Assembly: GCA_026197075.1 (NCBI GenBank)
Contig: JAPHQV010000053.1
Location: 1-35,774 of the forward strand
Length of the DNA: 35,774 bases
Source of the DNA: Gammaproteobacteria bacterium
Lineage (GTDB): Bacteria; Pseudomonadota; Gammaproteobacteria; DSM-19610
Direction: 5' to 3'
Shown here: positions 6,734-14,612 of the stretch, one piece after another
Numbering within the stretch: the stretch's first letter is position 1
Layout: every line of letters starts with the position of its first letter
Position numbers and translations under genes: made by a program
Notes under the pieces: model-generated
Seen by the model: the letters and a program-made list of their open reading frames with translations, nothing else
The model's database searches: none
What the model was told of the DNA's origin: nothing

Positions 6734-6853
6734 GAGCATGTGGCAGGACTCGCATTCGTAGTAGTACTGGCAGGCGTCCGTGGGCATGGTCTCGGTCTTC
6801 TGGTGACCGCAGTTCGGACAGGTGAGGGTGGATTCGAGGATCAGGTTGGGCAT
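6641..6853 (-). CDS. GDCCVxC motif cysteine-rich small protein
   Basis: The 70 residues contain CPNCG at 12-16, Cys28, CESC at 34-37, then GDCCVFCSFGTVKCPP at 46-61 and a GGGCCG tail: four cysteine groups suited to binding metal or to redox chemistry. This matches the GDCCVxC family, some members of which carry selenocysteine in the motif; here the motif uses Cys. Its biochemical role is, to my knowledge, not established. ATG at 6853 is preceded by AGGGAG and is preferred over an upstream ATG at 6883, which overlaps the cassette junction. The gene appears to be a cassette (6886 to 6283) with an unusually long 3' region. A broken second copy lies at 791-883. Confidence 0.8.
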   Translation of the reverse strand: MPNLILESTLTCPNCGHQKTETMPTDACQYYYECESCHMLLKPRPGDCCVFCSFGTVKCPPIQQGGGCCG

Positions 6854-6898
6854 GGTTGGCTCCCTGTCAGTAGTCACCCTCAATAACGCCAGGATTGT

Positions 6899-7192
6899 CT
6901 ATGCGGCCGAGAGCTTTAGTTTCCGCACCTGCTTAAGGTCTACATGCTTGCGGGCATGCCACAGGTCGTACTGATCCTGCATTGCCAGCCAGCTTTCGGG
7001 AGTTCGTCCAAGCGCCTTGGACAGGCGCAGCGCCATTTCGGGGGAGATATTGCTATCGCCATTCAGTAGCCGGTTAAGGGTGGATGCAGAAACCCCCAGG
7101 CTCTCTGCCACCTGGCGAGCACTGATATCGAATGGTGTTATGTAGACCTCGCGGATAAATTCTCCGGGATGAGGCGGGTTATGCATGGGCAT
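6899..7192 (-). CDS. higA: HigA-type antitoxin
   Basis: A 97-residue antitoxin with an N-terminal PPHPGEFIRE signature (residues about 6-15) and a central helix-turn-helix (ISARQVAESLGVSASTLNRL). This is followed by ALRLSKALGRTPESWLAMQ, all standard for the HigA/VapI XRE group. It neutralises HigB by binding it and represses the operon through DNA binding. Its ATG at 7192 overlaps the higB stop by one base (TGATG). A second in-frame ATG lies at 7186. Toxin-before-antitoxin order is usual for higBA. Such pairs are common in chromosomal integrons, where they are thought to stabilise the array. Confidence 0.9.
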   Translation of the reverse strand: MPMHNPPHPGEFIREVYITPFDISARQVAESLGVSASTLNRLLNGDSNISPEMALRLSKALGRTPESWLAMQDQYDLWHARKHVDLKQVRKLKLSAA

Positions 7193-7470
7193 CAGTGATA
7201 ATCCTCGTAATCGACCAGGTCCGCATTGCCATCCTGGAAGGTGAAGGTAACGCGCCAATTTCCGCTTACCGATACCGCCCATCGGCCTTTTAACTTCCCT
7301 TTCAGGGCATGCAACCCAAAACCCGGGATATCCATATCCTCGATTACAGTAGCGGTGTCCAGGGCAGCCATGAGCATTCGAATCCTGGCTGCATGGGCAG
7401 GCTGTATACCCGTCATGCGGCCATCTTCGAAGAAACGGCGCAGTCCCTTGTGCCGGATCGATAGAATCAT
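7192..7470 (-). CDS. higB: HigB-type (RelE superfamily) toxin
   Basis: The 92 residues match the HigB/RelE-like mRNA interferase family. The start is MILSIRHKGLRRFFEDG, the middle has LHALKGKLKGRWAVSVSGNWRV, and the end is the conserved DVDYEDYH-like motif (here LVDYEDYH). Members cleave mRNA at the ribosome and are counteracted by HigA, encoded directly downstream. The promoter region contains a palindrome between likely -35 and -10 boxes, consistent with autoregulation. The presumed transcription start lies only a base or so before the ATG, so the toxin message may be leaderless. The protein is full length. Confidence 0.9.
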   Translation of the reverse strand: MILSIRHKGLRRFFEDGRMTGIQPAHAARIRMLMAALDTATVIEDMDIPGFGLHALKGKLKGRWAVSVSGNWRVTFTFQDGNADLVDYEDYH

Positions 7471-7477
7471 TGGTGAA

Positions 7478-7505
7478 GCATAGCGTGTTGCGCTCCACGC
7501 AACAA
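7478..7505 (-). promoter_or_regulatory. higBA promoter and operator
   Basis: Reading the minus strand, TTGTTG (7505-7500) and TATGCT (7483-7478) are spaced by 16 bases, a fair sigma-70 promoter. A perfect palindrome with 7-bp arms TGTTGCG and CGCAACA (7486-7504, 5-bp spacer) sits between them, well placed for HigA repression. Confidence 0.6.
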
Positions 7506-7513
7506 CAGGTCAC

Positions 7514-7769
7514 AGGAATATTACAAAATACCCAGTATTTCCAGCGTATTAGAGCTGTCCATCCCTCTTGCCATGGTGGAAAGGGATTGCCGCGTCGCTT
7601 CGGCTCATAGAATCCCTTCGGGCTTCATCATGAGTACCTTACCCTTCGGGTCAAGGCATCCTCGCAATGACGGGTTGGGCGAGGGTTGGGCTTAGGTATG
7701 GATTGCGGCATTCGCCGCAATGACGGGGAAGGGACGCCCTGGCGGGAATGTCGGAGCGCTGTTCCCGGC
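7514..7769. other. intergenic transition from cassette array to backbone
   Basis: No gene is visible. The stretch 7560-7750 holds repetitive intergenic sequence, including a hairpin ATTGCGGCA/TTCGCCGCAAT at 7702-7721 and GCAATGACGGG-type motifs related to the REP family. The cassette array probably meets the stable chromosome here. No integrase gene or clear attI is present. Confidence 0.5.
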
Positions 7770-9083
7770 TCAGTGCAGCTTGATCTCCGGATGCACGCTG
7801 GCGCGGAAGCGGTTGGCGATGCTGAGCATCATGGTGCGGTAGAAGCCGAACAGGGCGAGCTGGTGCATTTTGTAGAGGGACAGGTACACCATGCGGGCCA
7901 GGAAGCCTTCCACCATGACGGTGCCGGTGAGGTTGCCCATGAGGTTGCCGACGGTGCTGTACTTGCCCAGCGACACCAGCGAGCCGTAGTCGCGGTAGTG
8001 GTAGAAGGGCAGCGGTTCGCCCTTGAGGCGGGCGCATATACTGCGCACCAGCAGGGAGGCCTGCTGGTGGGCGGACTGGGCGCGGGGCGGCACGGTGCCC
8101 TGGCCGTCCTTGCAGGGGCAGGCGGCGCAGTCGCCGAAGGCGAAGATGTTTTCGTCGCGGGTGGTCTGCAGGGTGGGCTTGACCACCAGCTGGTGGATGC
8201 GGTTGGTCTCCAGGCCGTCCAGGTCGGCGAGGAAGTCCGGCGCCTTGATGCCGGCGGCCCACACCTTGAGGTTGGCGGTGATGCGCCGGCCGCTTTCGGT
8301 GTGGATGGCGTCGGCGTCCACCTTCACCACCCGCTCTCCCTTGAACACCTCGATGCCGAGCTTGTGCAGTTCGTCTTCCGTGGACTGGGACAGGCGTGGC
8401 GGCAGGCCGGGCAGGATGCGGTCGGCGGCCTCGATGATGCTGATCTTGATGTCAGCGGGGCTGATCTGGTCCAGGCCGTAGACCTTGAACAGGCGCGACA
8501 CCTTGTGCAGCTGTGCCGCCAGTTCCACGCCGGTGGCGCCGCCGCCGGCGATGGCCACGTCGAGCTGACCTTCCTCCAGGGGCTGTTCCTGGGCATGGGC
8601 GTGGACGAAGGATTCCAGCAGACGGTTCTGGAAGGCCTCGGCCTGTTCGCGGGTGTCGAGGAAGCGGCAGTGCTCGCGCACGCCTTCGATGCCGAAGTCG
8701 TTGCTGACGCTGCCCACGGCGATGACCAGGGTGTCGTAGCCGAAGCGGCGCGCGGGGATGATCTCCTCGCCGGCGCTGTTGAGGGTGGGCGCCAGCTGGA
8801 TCTCGCTGCGTTCGCGGTCCAGGCCCACCATGCGGCCCAGGCGGTAGCGGAAGTGGTTGCGCGCGCCCTGGGCCAGGTATTCGATCTGGTTTTCGTAGGA
8901 ATCGAAGGTGCCGGCGGCCACTTCGTGCAGCAGCGGTTTCCAGATGTGGGCGCGGGAGGCGTCCACCAGGGTGATGTGGGCCTTGCCGCGCTTGCCGAGC
9001 TTGTTGCCCAGCCGGGTGGCCAGTTCCAGGCCGCCGGCGCCCCCGCCGACGATGAGGATGCGATGGGGGCTGGTTGTGGTCAT
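7770..9083 (-). CDS. ndh: type II NADH dehydrogenase (NDH-2)
   Basis: This 437-residue FAD-dependent NADH:quinone oxidoreductase works at the membrane without pumping protons. It has a dinucleotide-binding motif ILIVGGGAGGLELA near residues 8-21, a second Rossmann motif VAIAGGGATGVELAAQ mid-protein, the ANLKVWAAGIKAPDFL segment, and the FAFGDCAACP motif that closes the FAD site. C-terminal hydrophobic and basic stretches would hold it to the membrane. ATG at 9083 overlaps the upstream transhydrogenase stop by four bases, so the two are co-translated. Pairing an NADH oxidase with a transhydrogenase suggests a redox-balancing unit that can bypass complex I (encoded at the right end of the window). 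Confidence 0.92.
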   Translation of the reverse strand: MTTTSPHRILIVGGGAGGLELATRLGNKLGKRGKAHITLVDASRAHIWKPLLHEVAAGTFDSYENQIEYLAQGARNHFRYRLGRMVGLDRERSEIQLAPTLNSAGEEIIPARRFGYDTLVIAVGSVSNDFGIEGVREHCRFLDTREQAEAFQNRLLESFVHAHAQEQPLEEGQLDVAIAGGGATGVELAAQLHKVSRLFKVYGLDQISPADIKISIIEAADRILPGLPPRLSQSTEDELHKLGIEVFKGERVVKVDADAIHTESGRRITANLKVWAAGIKAPDFLADLDGLETNRIHQLVVKPTLQTTRDENIFAFGDCAACPCKDGQGTVPPRAQSAHQQASLLVRSICARLKGEPLPFYHYRDYGSLVSLGKYSTVGNLMGNLTGTVMVEGFLARMVYLSLYKMHQLALFGFYRTMMLSIANRFRASVHPEIKLH

Positions 9084-10483
9084 GGGGACTCCAGTTGCGC
9101 CAGGCATTCCAGCGCCGCGGTCTTGTAGCATTGGGCCAGGGTGGGATAGTTGAACACCGTGGCGGCGAGCTGGTCGACGCCGGCGCCACAGGCCATGGCC
9201 ATCTGGCCCACGTGCACCAGTTCGCTGGCGGCCTCGCCGAGGATGTGCACGCCGAGGATGGCGCGGCTGTCGCGGTCCACCAGCAGCTTGAGCAGGCCGT
9301 GCTCGGCGCCGATGATCTGGCCGCGCGCGGTGTCGCCGTAGCGGGCACTGCCGCGCACGTAGCGCGCGGCGCGAGCCTGCAGTTCCGCTTCCGTCTCGCC
9401 CACCCAGGACACTTCGGGAATGGTGTAGACGGCCATGGGCAGGGGGCCGGCGCTGCTGGCCGCGGCGCCGCCGAAGGCGTGATGGACGGCACGGCGGCCC
9501 TGCTCCATGGCGGTGGCGGCCAGGGAGGGACGGCCGGCGAGGTCGCCGACGATGTAGATGTGGGACTGCGCCGTCTGGTGATCATCGTTGATGCGCACCC
9601 AGCCCTGATCGTCGGCCAGCAGGCCGGCGCGCTCCAGCCGCAGGCCGTCGTAGTTGGGCTCGCGGCCCAGGGCGTAGAGCAAGGTATCCGCCTGCAGCAC
9701 CTCACCGGCCTCGGTGGTCAGCACCACGCCGTCGCCGCTTTCGTTGCGGGCGATGGCGGCGACGCGGGTGTTCATGCACAACTGAATGCCCAGGTCGTGG
9801 AACTCGCCGGCCAGTTCCGCGCCGATGTCCGCATCCAGGTAGCCCAGCGGCCGGGCGTGGGAATCCACCAGGGTGACCTGGGTGCCCAGCGCCGCGAACA
9901 TGGTAGCGAACTCGCAGGCGATGACGCCGCCGCCCACCACCAGCAGCGAACCCGGCAGGCGGCGGATCTTGAGGATGGAAGTGGAATCCAGCACCCGTTC
10001 CTTGTCGAAGGGCACATCACCGGGACGGCGCGGGCGCGAACCCGTGGCCAGCACGATGACGGCGGCACTGAGCGGCTGCATATCACCCTTGGGACTGGTG
10101 ACGACCAGGGTATGGGCATCGACGAAGCCGGCCTCGCCCGGTATCAGGGTGACGCCCTCCTCCATCAGCCGCCCCAGCAGCTGCGCCTCCTTGCTCTCCA
10201 CCACCCGGTCCTTCTGACGCAGGGCCTCGGCCAGGAAGCCGGGCTCCATGGCGGCGCGCCGCTGCAAGGCACCGCGCATGCCCAGGCTCGCGGCCCGCGA
10301 GGTGAGGTAGGCCGCCTCGCGCAGGGCCTTGCTGGGGATGGTGCCGGTCTGCAGGCTGACGCCGCCCACGTAGGGCTTGCGCTCGATGAGCGCCACGCGT
10401 CTGCCCAGCTGCGCGGCGGCGATGGCCGCCGCCTGGCCACCGGGGCCGGAGCCGATTACCAGCAGGTCGTAGTCGTAGTGCAT
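9080..10483 (-). CDS. sthA: soluble pyridine nucleotide transhydrogenase
   Basis: This is a 467-residue flavoprotein of the disulfide reductase superfamily: IGSGPGG at 10-16 (FAD), GGVSLQTGTIPSKALREA at 40-57, a second Rossmann motif LLVVGGGVIACEFA, and a C-terminal dimerisation domain with VFNYPTLAQCYKTAALE. It interconverts NADPH and NADH. The residues that form the redox disulfide in lipoamide dehydrogenase are Ser43 and Thr48, so no disulfide can form, as expected for a transhydrogenase. From memory the sequence resembles mycobacterial SthA more than E. coli SthA, though the mycobacterial protein keeps the first Cys. It overlaps ndh by ATGA. Confidence 0.9.
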   Translation of the reverse strand: MHYDYDLLVIGSGPGGQAAAIAAAQLGRRVALIERKPYVGGVSLQTGTIPSKALREAAYLTSRAASLGMRGALQRRAAMEPGFLAEALRQKDRVVESKEAQLLGRLMEEGVTLIPGEAGFVDAHTLVVTSPKGDMQPLSAAVIVLATGSRPRRPGDVPFDKERVLDSTSILKIRRLPGSLLVVGGGVIACEFATMFAALGTQVTLVDSHARPLGYLDADIGAELAGEFHDLGIQLCMNTRVAAIARNESGDGVVLTTEAGEVLQADTLLYALGREPNYDGLRLERAGLLADDQGWVRINDDHQTAQSHIYIVGDLAGRPSLAATAMEQGRRAVHHAFGGAAASSAGPLPMAVYTIPEVSWVGETEAELQARAARYVRGSARYGDTARGQIIGAEHGLLKLLVDRDSRAILGVHILGEAASELVHVGQMAMACGAGVDQLAATVFNYPTLAQCYKTAALECLAQLESP

Positions 10484-10549
10484 TCAGGCTCCAAGGTTGG
10501 GGATTACGTCCCCGATAGTACCCGAAAACACACCCCTACCCGACCCCGT

Positions 10550-11626
10550 TCAGGACGCATCCAGCAGCGCCACGGACTTGATCTGCACCCACACCGGCTG
10601 CCCGGGTGCCAGCGCCAGCTGCGACGCCGCGCGTTTGGTGACCCGTGCCAGCAGCAGGGCCTCGCCCACCCGCACCCGTGCCAGCAGGGTCGCCGGGTGT
10701 TCCTCGTCGGCGAGGGCATCCAGTTGGCCTTGCAGCACGTTCTGGATGCTGCTCGGGCCCGGCGGTTCGGTGGCCAGGCTCACGTCGCGGGCCAGGATCC
10801 GCACCCGCGCCTTGTGGCCCAGCGGCAGACCCTGTTCGCGGGACCAGAGGCCGCCGCCGGGGAAGTCCAGCCGCATCAGGTGCCAGTCGGGTTCCAGGGC
10901 GCCCACCCGGGTTTCGAGCACGACACCGGCATCGGCGCCGAGGGCGATCGGCAGGTCGAGCCGCGCCAGCATGGAGGTGAGCGGCCCGCTGGCCAGCGCG
11001 CGTCCGTCCTCCAGCAGCACCAGGTGATCGGCCAGCCGCGCCACCTCGTCCGGCGAATGGGTGACGTAGAGCACGGGGATGTCCAGTTCGTCGTGCAGGC
11101 GTTCCAGGTAGGGCAAAATCTCCTGCTTGCGCTTCAGGTCGAGGGCCGCGAGCGGTTCGTCCATCAACAGCAGGCGCGGTTTCAGCGCCAGGGCGCGGGC
11201 GATGGCGACGCGCTGACGCTCGCCGCCGGAGAGCTGGTCGGGATGGCGTTCCAGCAGTGCACCGATGCCGAGCAGTTCGATGACATGGTCGAGGCGTGCG
11301 CGCTCCAGTGGCTCGGCGGCACGGCGCCTGCCGTATTCCAGGTTGCCGCGCGCCGTGAGGTGGGGAAACAGGCTGGCCTCCTGGAACACGTAACCCAGGG
11401 GACGGCGATGGGTGGGCAGGAAAGTATTCTCGTCCTGCCATGTCTCTCCCTTGACCCGCAGCCGTCCCTCGGCGGCCCGTTCCAGGCCGGCGATGCAGCG
11501 CAGCAGCGTGGTCTTGCCCGAGCCGGAGGCGCCGAACAGGGCGGTGACGCCGCGGCCGGGCAGTTCCAGGTCCACATCGAGCGTGAATTGCGGATAGCGC
11601 AATTGAAAACGCGCCGCGATGCTCAC
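10550..11626 (-). CDS. modC: molybdate ABC transporter ATP-binding protein
   Basis: A 358-residue ATPase that energises molybdate uptake. Walker A GASGSGKTT is at 32-40, the signature LSGGERQRVAIARAL mid-protein, Walker B LLLMDEPLAALD just after, and the H-loop VTHSPDEVARLAD follows. Residues from about 290 form a C-terminal Mop/TOBE regulatory domain (ILARDVSLA, then NVLQGQLDAL) that binds molybdate. The start is GTG at 11626, overlapping the modB stop by four bases (GTGA). It is the last gene of modABC. Confidence 0.93.
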   Translation of the reverse strand: MSIAARFQLRYPQFTLDVDLELPGRGVTALFGASGSGKTTLLRCIAGLERAAEGRLRVKGETWQDENTFLPTHRRPLGYVFQEASLFPHLTARGNLEYGRRRAAEPLERARLDHVIELLGIGALLERHPDQLSGGERQRVAIARALALKPRLLLMDEPLAALDLKRKQEILPYLERLHDELDIPVLYVTHSPDEVARLADHLVLLEDGRALASGPLTSMLARLDLPIALGADAGVVLETRVGALEPDWHLMRLDFPGGGLWSREQGLPLGHKARVRILARDVSLATEPPGPSSIQNVLQGQLDALADEEHPATLLARVRVGEALLLARVTKRAASQLALAPGQPVWVQIKSVALLDAS

Positions 11627-12300
11627 AGGTGGATCATCCGGTAGCGGCGGTTGACCATATAGATGGTGAGCAGCAGCAGGAACGAGGCCGCCAGCAGGCC
11701 GCCCGCGAGCACATGGGCACTGGCGTAATCCAGCGCCTCGGCGTGATCGTAGATGGCGATGGACAACACCCGCGTCTCGCCGGGGATGTTGCCGCCCACC
11801 ATCAACACCACGCCGAACTCGCCCACGGTGTGGGCGAAGGTGAGCGTGAGGGCGGTAAGGAAACCGCGCCGCGACAGCGGCACCACCAGGCTGAAGAAGC
11901 GATCCAGCGGCGAGGCCCGCAGGGTGGAGGCCACGTCGAGCATGCGCTCGCCGACGGCGGCGAAGGCATCCTTGAGCGGCTGCACCATGAAGGGCAGTGA
12001 ATAAAGCGTGGAGGCCACCACCAGGCCGGTGAAGGTGAAGGCGAGATGCGGCAGACCCATGGCCTGCAGCGTGCCGCCGATGGGGCCGTGCGGGCCCAGG
12101 GCGACCAGCATGTAGAAGCCCAGCACCGTGGGCGGCAACACCAGTGGCAGGGCCACCACCGCCTCGATGATCACGGCGGCACGACTGCGCGTGCGCGCCA
12201 GCCACCAGGCCAGCGGCGTGCCCAGCAGCAGCAATACCAGCGTGGTGACGGCGGCCAGCTGCAGGGTGGTGACCAGGGCCTGCCAGTCGGCGGCGGACAT
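11623..12300 (-). CDS. modB: molybdate ABC transporter permease
   Basis: This 225-residue inner-membrane permease has about five or six membrane helices, the PPTVLGFYML segment of ModB, and the ABC permease EAA-type loop (ASTLRASPLDRFFSLVVPLSRRG) that docks onto ModC. The helix AHTVGEFGVVLMVGGNIPGETRVLS is characteristic of ModB. ATG at 12300 lies two bases after the modA stop. It forms the channel for molybdate delivered by ModA. Confidence 0.93.
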   Translation of the reverse strand: MSAADWQALVTTLQLAAVTTLVLLLLGTPLAWWLARTRSRAAVIIEAVVALPLVLPPTVLGFYMLVALGPHGPIGGTLQAMGLPHLAFTFTGLVVASTLYSLPFMVQPLKDAFAAVGERMLDVASTLRASPLDRFFSLVVPLSRRGFLTALTLTFAHTVGEFGVVLMVGGNIPGETRVLSIAIYDHAEALDYASAHVLAGGLLAASFLLLLTIYMVNRRYRMIHL

Positions 12301-12302
12301 GC

Positions 12303-13085
12303 TTACGGCCCCTCCTCGCCCGGCAGCACGAAGCCATAGCGGCGCATGATGGCGCGTGCCGGTTCGCTGTCCATGTAGTGATCGAATGCCGCGGCCAGCG
12401 GGTTGTCCGCGGCGCGGCGGGTGATCACGTGGCCCTGTTCGAGCGGTGCGTGCCAGGCATCCGGGATCAGGGTCCAGGCGCCCTTGTCCGCCATGGGCGG
12501 CGCCAGCACCAGGGCCAGGGCGACGATCCCGGCCTCGGCCGCGCCGCTGTCGACGAACTGGGCCGTGTGGGCGATGTTCTCGCCCAGCACCAGCCTGGAC
12601 TGCATGGCCTCCCAGATACCCTGGTGCTGGAGCGCCTCGCGGGCACGCATGCCGTAGGGCGCATGCCGGGGGTTGGCGATGGCGAAGCGGCGGATGTCCG
12701 TGCCGGGCAGGTCCTGCAAGGGCGTTCTGGCCAGCACAGGGTCCAGGCTCCACAACACGATGCGGCCGACGGCGTAGGGCCGGGGCGGACCCAGGGTCAA
12801 CCCTTTCTCCTCCAGCTCGCGCGGGTAGGCGATGTCCGCCGAGAAATACAGATCGAAAGGCGCGCCGTTGGCGATCTGGGCGAACAGCTTGCCGCTCGAG
12901 CCATAGATCACCTTAATGTCTTCGCCGGGCCGATCCGCCTTGAACTGCTCCACCACCTCGTCCAGGGCGAAGCGCAGATCGGAGGCGGCGGCGATGGTCA
13001 GGGACCCGGCCAGCGCCGGGGGCGACAGCAGTACGGTGGCCAGCAATGCGGCCTTGGCAAACAGGAGATGTACTCGGGGGAACAT
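12303..13085 (-). CDS. modA: molybdate-binding periplasmic protein
   Basis: This 260-residue solute-binding protein has a Sec signal peptide (residues 1-26, ending PPALAGS), then LTIAAASDLRFALDEV, typical of ModA, and an IKVIYGSSGKLFAQIANGAPFDLYFSAD oxyanion site. It binds molybdate or tungstate in the periplasm and passes it to ModBC. Molybdenum supply would serve molybdoenzymes such as nitrate reductase, none of which is in the window. No ModE regulator is present. A REP hairpin lies upstream. Confidence 0.93.
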   Translation of the reverse strand: MFPRVHLLFAKAALLATVLLSPPALAGSLTIAAASDLRFALDEVVEQFKADRPGEDIKVIYGSSGKLFAQIANGAPFDLYFSADIAYPRELEEKGLTLGPPRPYAVGRIVLWSLDPVLARTPLQDLPGTDIRRFAIANPRHAPYGMRAREALQHQGIWEAMQSRLVLGENIAHTAQFVDSGAAEAGIVALALVLAPPMADKGAWTLIPDAWHAPLEQGHVITRRAADNPLAAAFDHYMDSEPARAIMRRYGFVLPGEEGP

Positions 13086-13148
13086 GGATCAGGGAACCTT
13101 TGATTTATTCGTCATGGCGCTAATCCTACCCCTCATTCTCCTTTTCCT

Positions 13149-13240
13149 CGTCATTCCCGCGAAGGCGGGAATCCAGGTGTTCAAAAAACATGGATTCCCG
13201 CCTTCGCGGGAATGACGGGTAGGACTCGCGGGAATGACGG
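13149..13240. repeat. REP hairpin, copy 1
   Basis: Two long inverted arms (TCATTCCCGCGAAGGCGGGA and its complement) flank a loop of about 20 bp. A partial third arm lies at 13223-13240. The same family occurs at 16853-16924, 25388-25458 and 34075-34144. It lies upstream of modA and downstream of acr3. Confidence 0.9.
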
Positions 13241-13313
13241 GTTGGGGTCGCGGCCATCGCGTGAGGATACCGATTCGTTCCAGCGAAATCACCCGCACAA
13301 AGTACGAGTCGAA

Positions 13314-14408
13314 TCAGCTGGCGTCATCCTGCCGCTTCAACCCGCGCTCATACCAGCCCTTGCTGCGGTTGACGATCTTCACCACCGACAGCATCACCGG
13401 CACCTCCACCAGCACGCCCACCACCGTGGCGAGCGCGGCGCCGGAGGAAAAGCCGAACAGGGAAATGGCGGCGGCCACGGCCAGCTCGAAGAAGTTGCTG
13501 GCGCCGATCAGGGCCGAGGGTGCGGCCACGCTGTGGGCGGAACCCACGGCGCGGTTGAGCAGGTAGGCGAGGCCCGAGTTGAAATACACCTGGATCAGGA
13601 TGGGCACCGCCAGCAGGGCGATGATCAGTGGCTGGGCGATGATCTGCTCGCCCTGGAAACCGAACAGCAGCACCAGGGTGACCAGTAGGGCCAGCAGCGA
13701 CAGGGGCTGCAGGATACCGAGCAGACGTTGCAGCGCCGCGTCGCCGCCCCGCCCCAGCACGCGCCGGCGCCAGAAGTGAGCGAACACCACGGGAAACACG
13801 ATGTACAGCACCACCGACAGGAACAGGGTGTCCCAGGGCACGGTGATGGCGGCGAGACCCAGCAGCAGGCCGACGATGGGCGCGAAGGCGAAGATCATGA
13901 TCACATCGTTGAGCGCCACCTGGGTCAGGGTGAAATTGGGCTCGCCGTCGGACAGGTTGCTCCACACGAACACCATGGCCGTGCAGGGCGCGGCGGCGAG
14001 GATGATCAGCCCCGCCACATAGGCGTCGTGCTGGTCGGCAGGCAGCCATTCACTGAACAGGCCGTAGATGAACAACCAGGCCAGCAGCGCCATGGAGAAG
14101 GGCTTCACCGCCCAATTCACGAACAGGGTCACGCCCACGCCCTTCCAGTGCTGGCGCACCTGGCCCAGGGCCCTGAAGTCCACCTTGAGCAACATGGGAA
14201 TGATCATCAGCCAGATCAGCACCGCCACCGGCAGGTTGACCTTCGCGACCTCCAGGGCGCCGATGGCCTGGAACACCCCGCTGAAGAAATGCCCGAGGCC
14301 GATGCCCGCGATGATGCACAGCAACACCCACAGGGTCAGGTAGCGTTCGAACAGATTCATGCGTACGCCGGCGGCGCGCTTGGCGGTGGCTTCACATTGT
14401 GCGGTCAT
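13314..14408 (-). CDS. acr3: arsenite efflux permease of the ACR3 family
   Basis: This 364-residue, about ten-helix membrane carrier exports As(III). Diagnostic segments are FERYLTLWVLLCIIAGIGLG near the N-terminus, ILAAAPCTAMVFVWS with the conserved Cys in the fourth helix, and the later GASNFFELAVAAAISLFG and VGVLVEVPVML stretches. ATG at 14408 follows a GAGGTG site; a downstream ATG at 14360 (MNLFERY) is an alternative. It is the last gene of the arsenic set, separated from arsJ by a 200-bp repeat-rich gap, so it may have its own regulation. Confidence 0.93.
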   Translation of the reverse strand: MTAQCEATAKRAAGVRMNLFERYLTLWVLLCIIAGIGLGHFFSGVFQAIGALEVAKVNLPVAVLIWLMIIPMLLKVDFRALGQVRQHWKGVGVTLFVNWAVKPFSMALLAWLFIYGLFSEWLPADQHDAYVAGLIILAAAPCTAMVFVWSNLSDGEPNFTLTQVALNDVIMIFAFAPIVGLLLGLAAITVPWDTLFLSVVLYIVFPVVFAHFWRRRVLGRGGDAALQRLLGILQPLSLLALLVTLVLLFGFQGEQIIAQPLIIALLAVPILIQVYFNSGLAYLLNRAVGSAHSVAAPSALIGASNFFELAVAAAISLFGFSSGAALATVVGVLVEVPVMLSVVKIVNRSKGWYERGLKRQDDAS

Positions 14409-14439
14409 TATGCACCTCGGTAGCTGGAGAATGATTTGA

Positions 14440-14612
14440 ACCGCTAAGCGGCCAAGAGCGCCATGAAAAACCTTGTTGGAACCGCCAAGACGCCAAGGCG
14501 CCAAGGCGCCAAGAAAACCCAATAAAAAATTTAGATCGAATTCTCATCGATCTTTCTTGGCGTCTTGGCGTCTTGGCGGTTATAAAATCTTCCCTGGCGC
14601 CTTGGCGGTTCA
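14440..14612. repeat. CTTGGCG-type inverted and tandem repeats
   Basis: The left arm 14479-14516 has tandem CGCCAAGG units. The right arm 14552-14582 has CTTGGCGT units ending TTGGCGGTT. A further arm is at 14593-14612 and a degenerate one at 14440-14466. The repeats fill the acr3-arsJ gap, and the arsJ stop codon (14610-14612) lies at the right edge. They could form a large hairpin in the ars transcript. Confidence 0.85.

Larger units (their letters stand above)
1..7513 (-). mobile_element. integron cassette array without visible integrase
   Basis: All genes here lie on the minus strand and are separated by imperfect palindromes with attC organisation. Three are clear (5317-5413, 4323-4385, 3772-3843) and two are long and less certain (6277-6392, 427-542). 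Inferred cassettes, in reading order, run 6886 to 6283 (GDCCVxC), 6282 to 5323 (Abi_C), 5322 to 4329 (two membrane proteins) and 4328 to 3778 (trypco2). A fourth starts at 3777 (coiled-coil plus DUF4041) and has no recognisable attC. In two cassettes the first bases complement the R'' box of the cassette's own attC (TTGGGC with GCCCAAC, TTATGC with GCATAAC), as expected for a cassette excised as a circle. No tyrosine recombinase of IntI type is encoded anywhere in the window, including to the right, where the array's 5' end should lie. Base composition and gene content differ clearly from the region after 7770. The right boundary is uncertain; I place it beyond higBA. Confidence 0.8.

Noticed and set aside
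6899-7513. A 204-codon frame as the higA gene
   Set aside because: Its first 100 or so codons overlap higB in another frame; HigA-like sequence begins only at 7192.
9074-11644. Long plus-strand open frame across sthA and modC
   Set aside because: It spans two well-supported minus-strand genes and their gap and has no recognisable motif; a compositional shadow.
13149-13240. A CRISPR array
   Set aside because: Repeats are inverted hairpin arms scattered through the window, not regularly spaced direct repeats with spacers.
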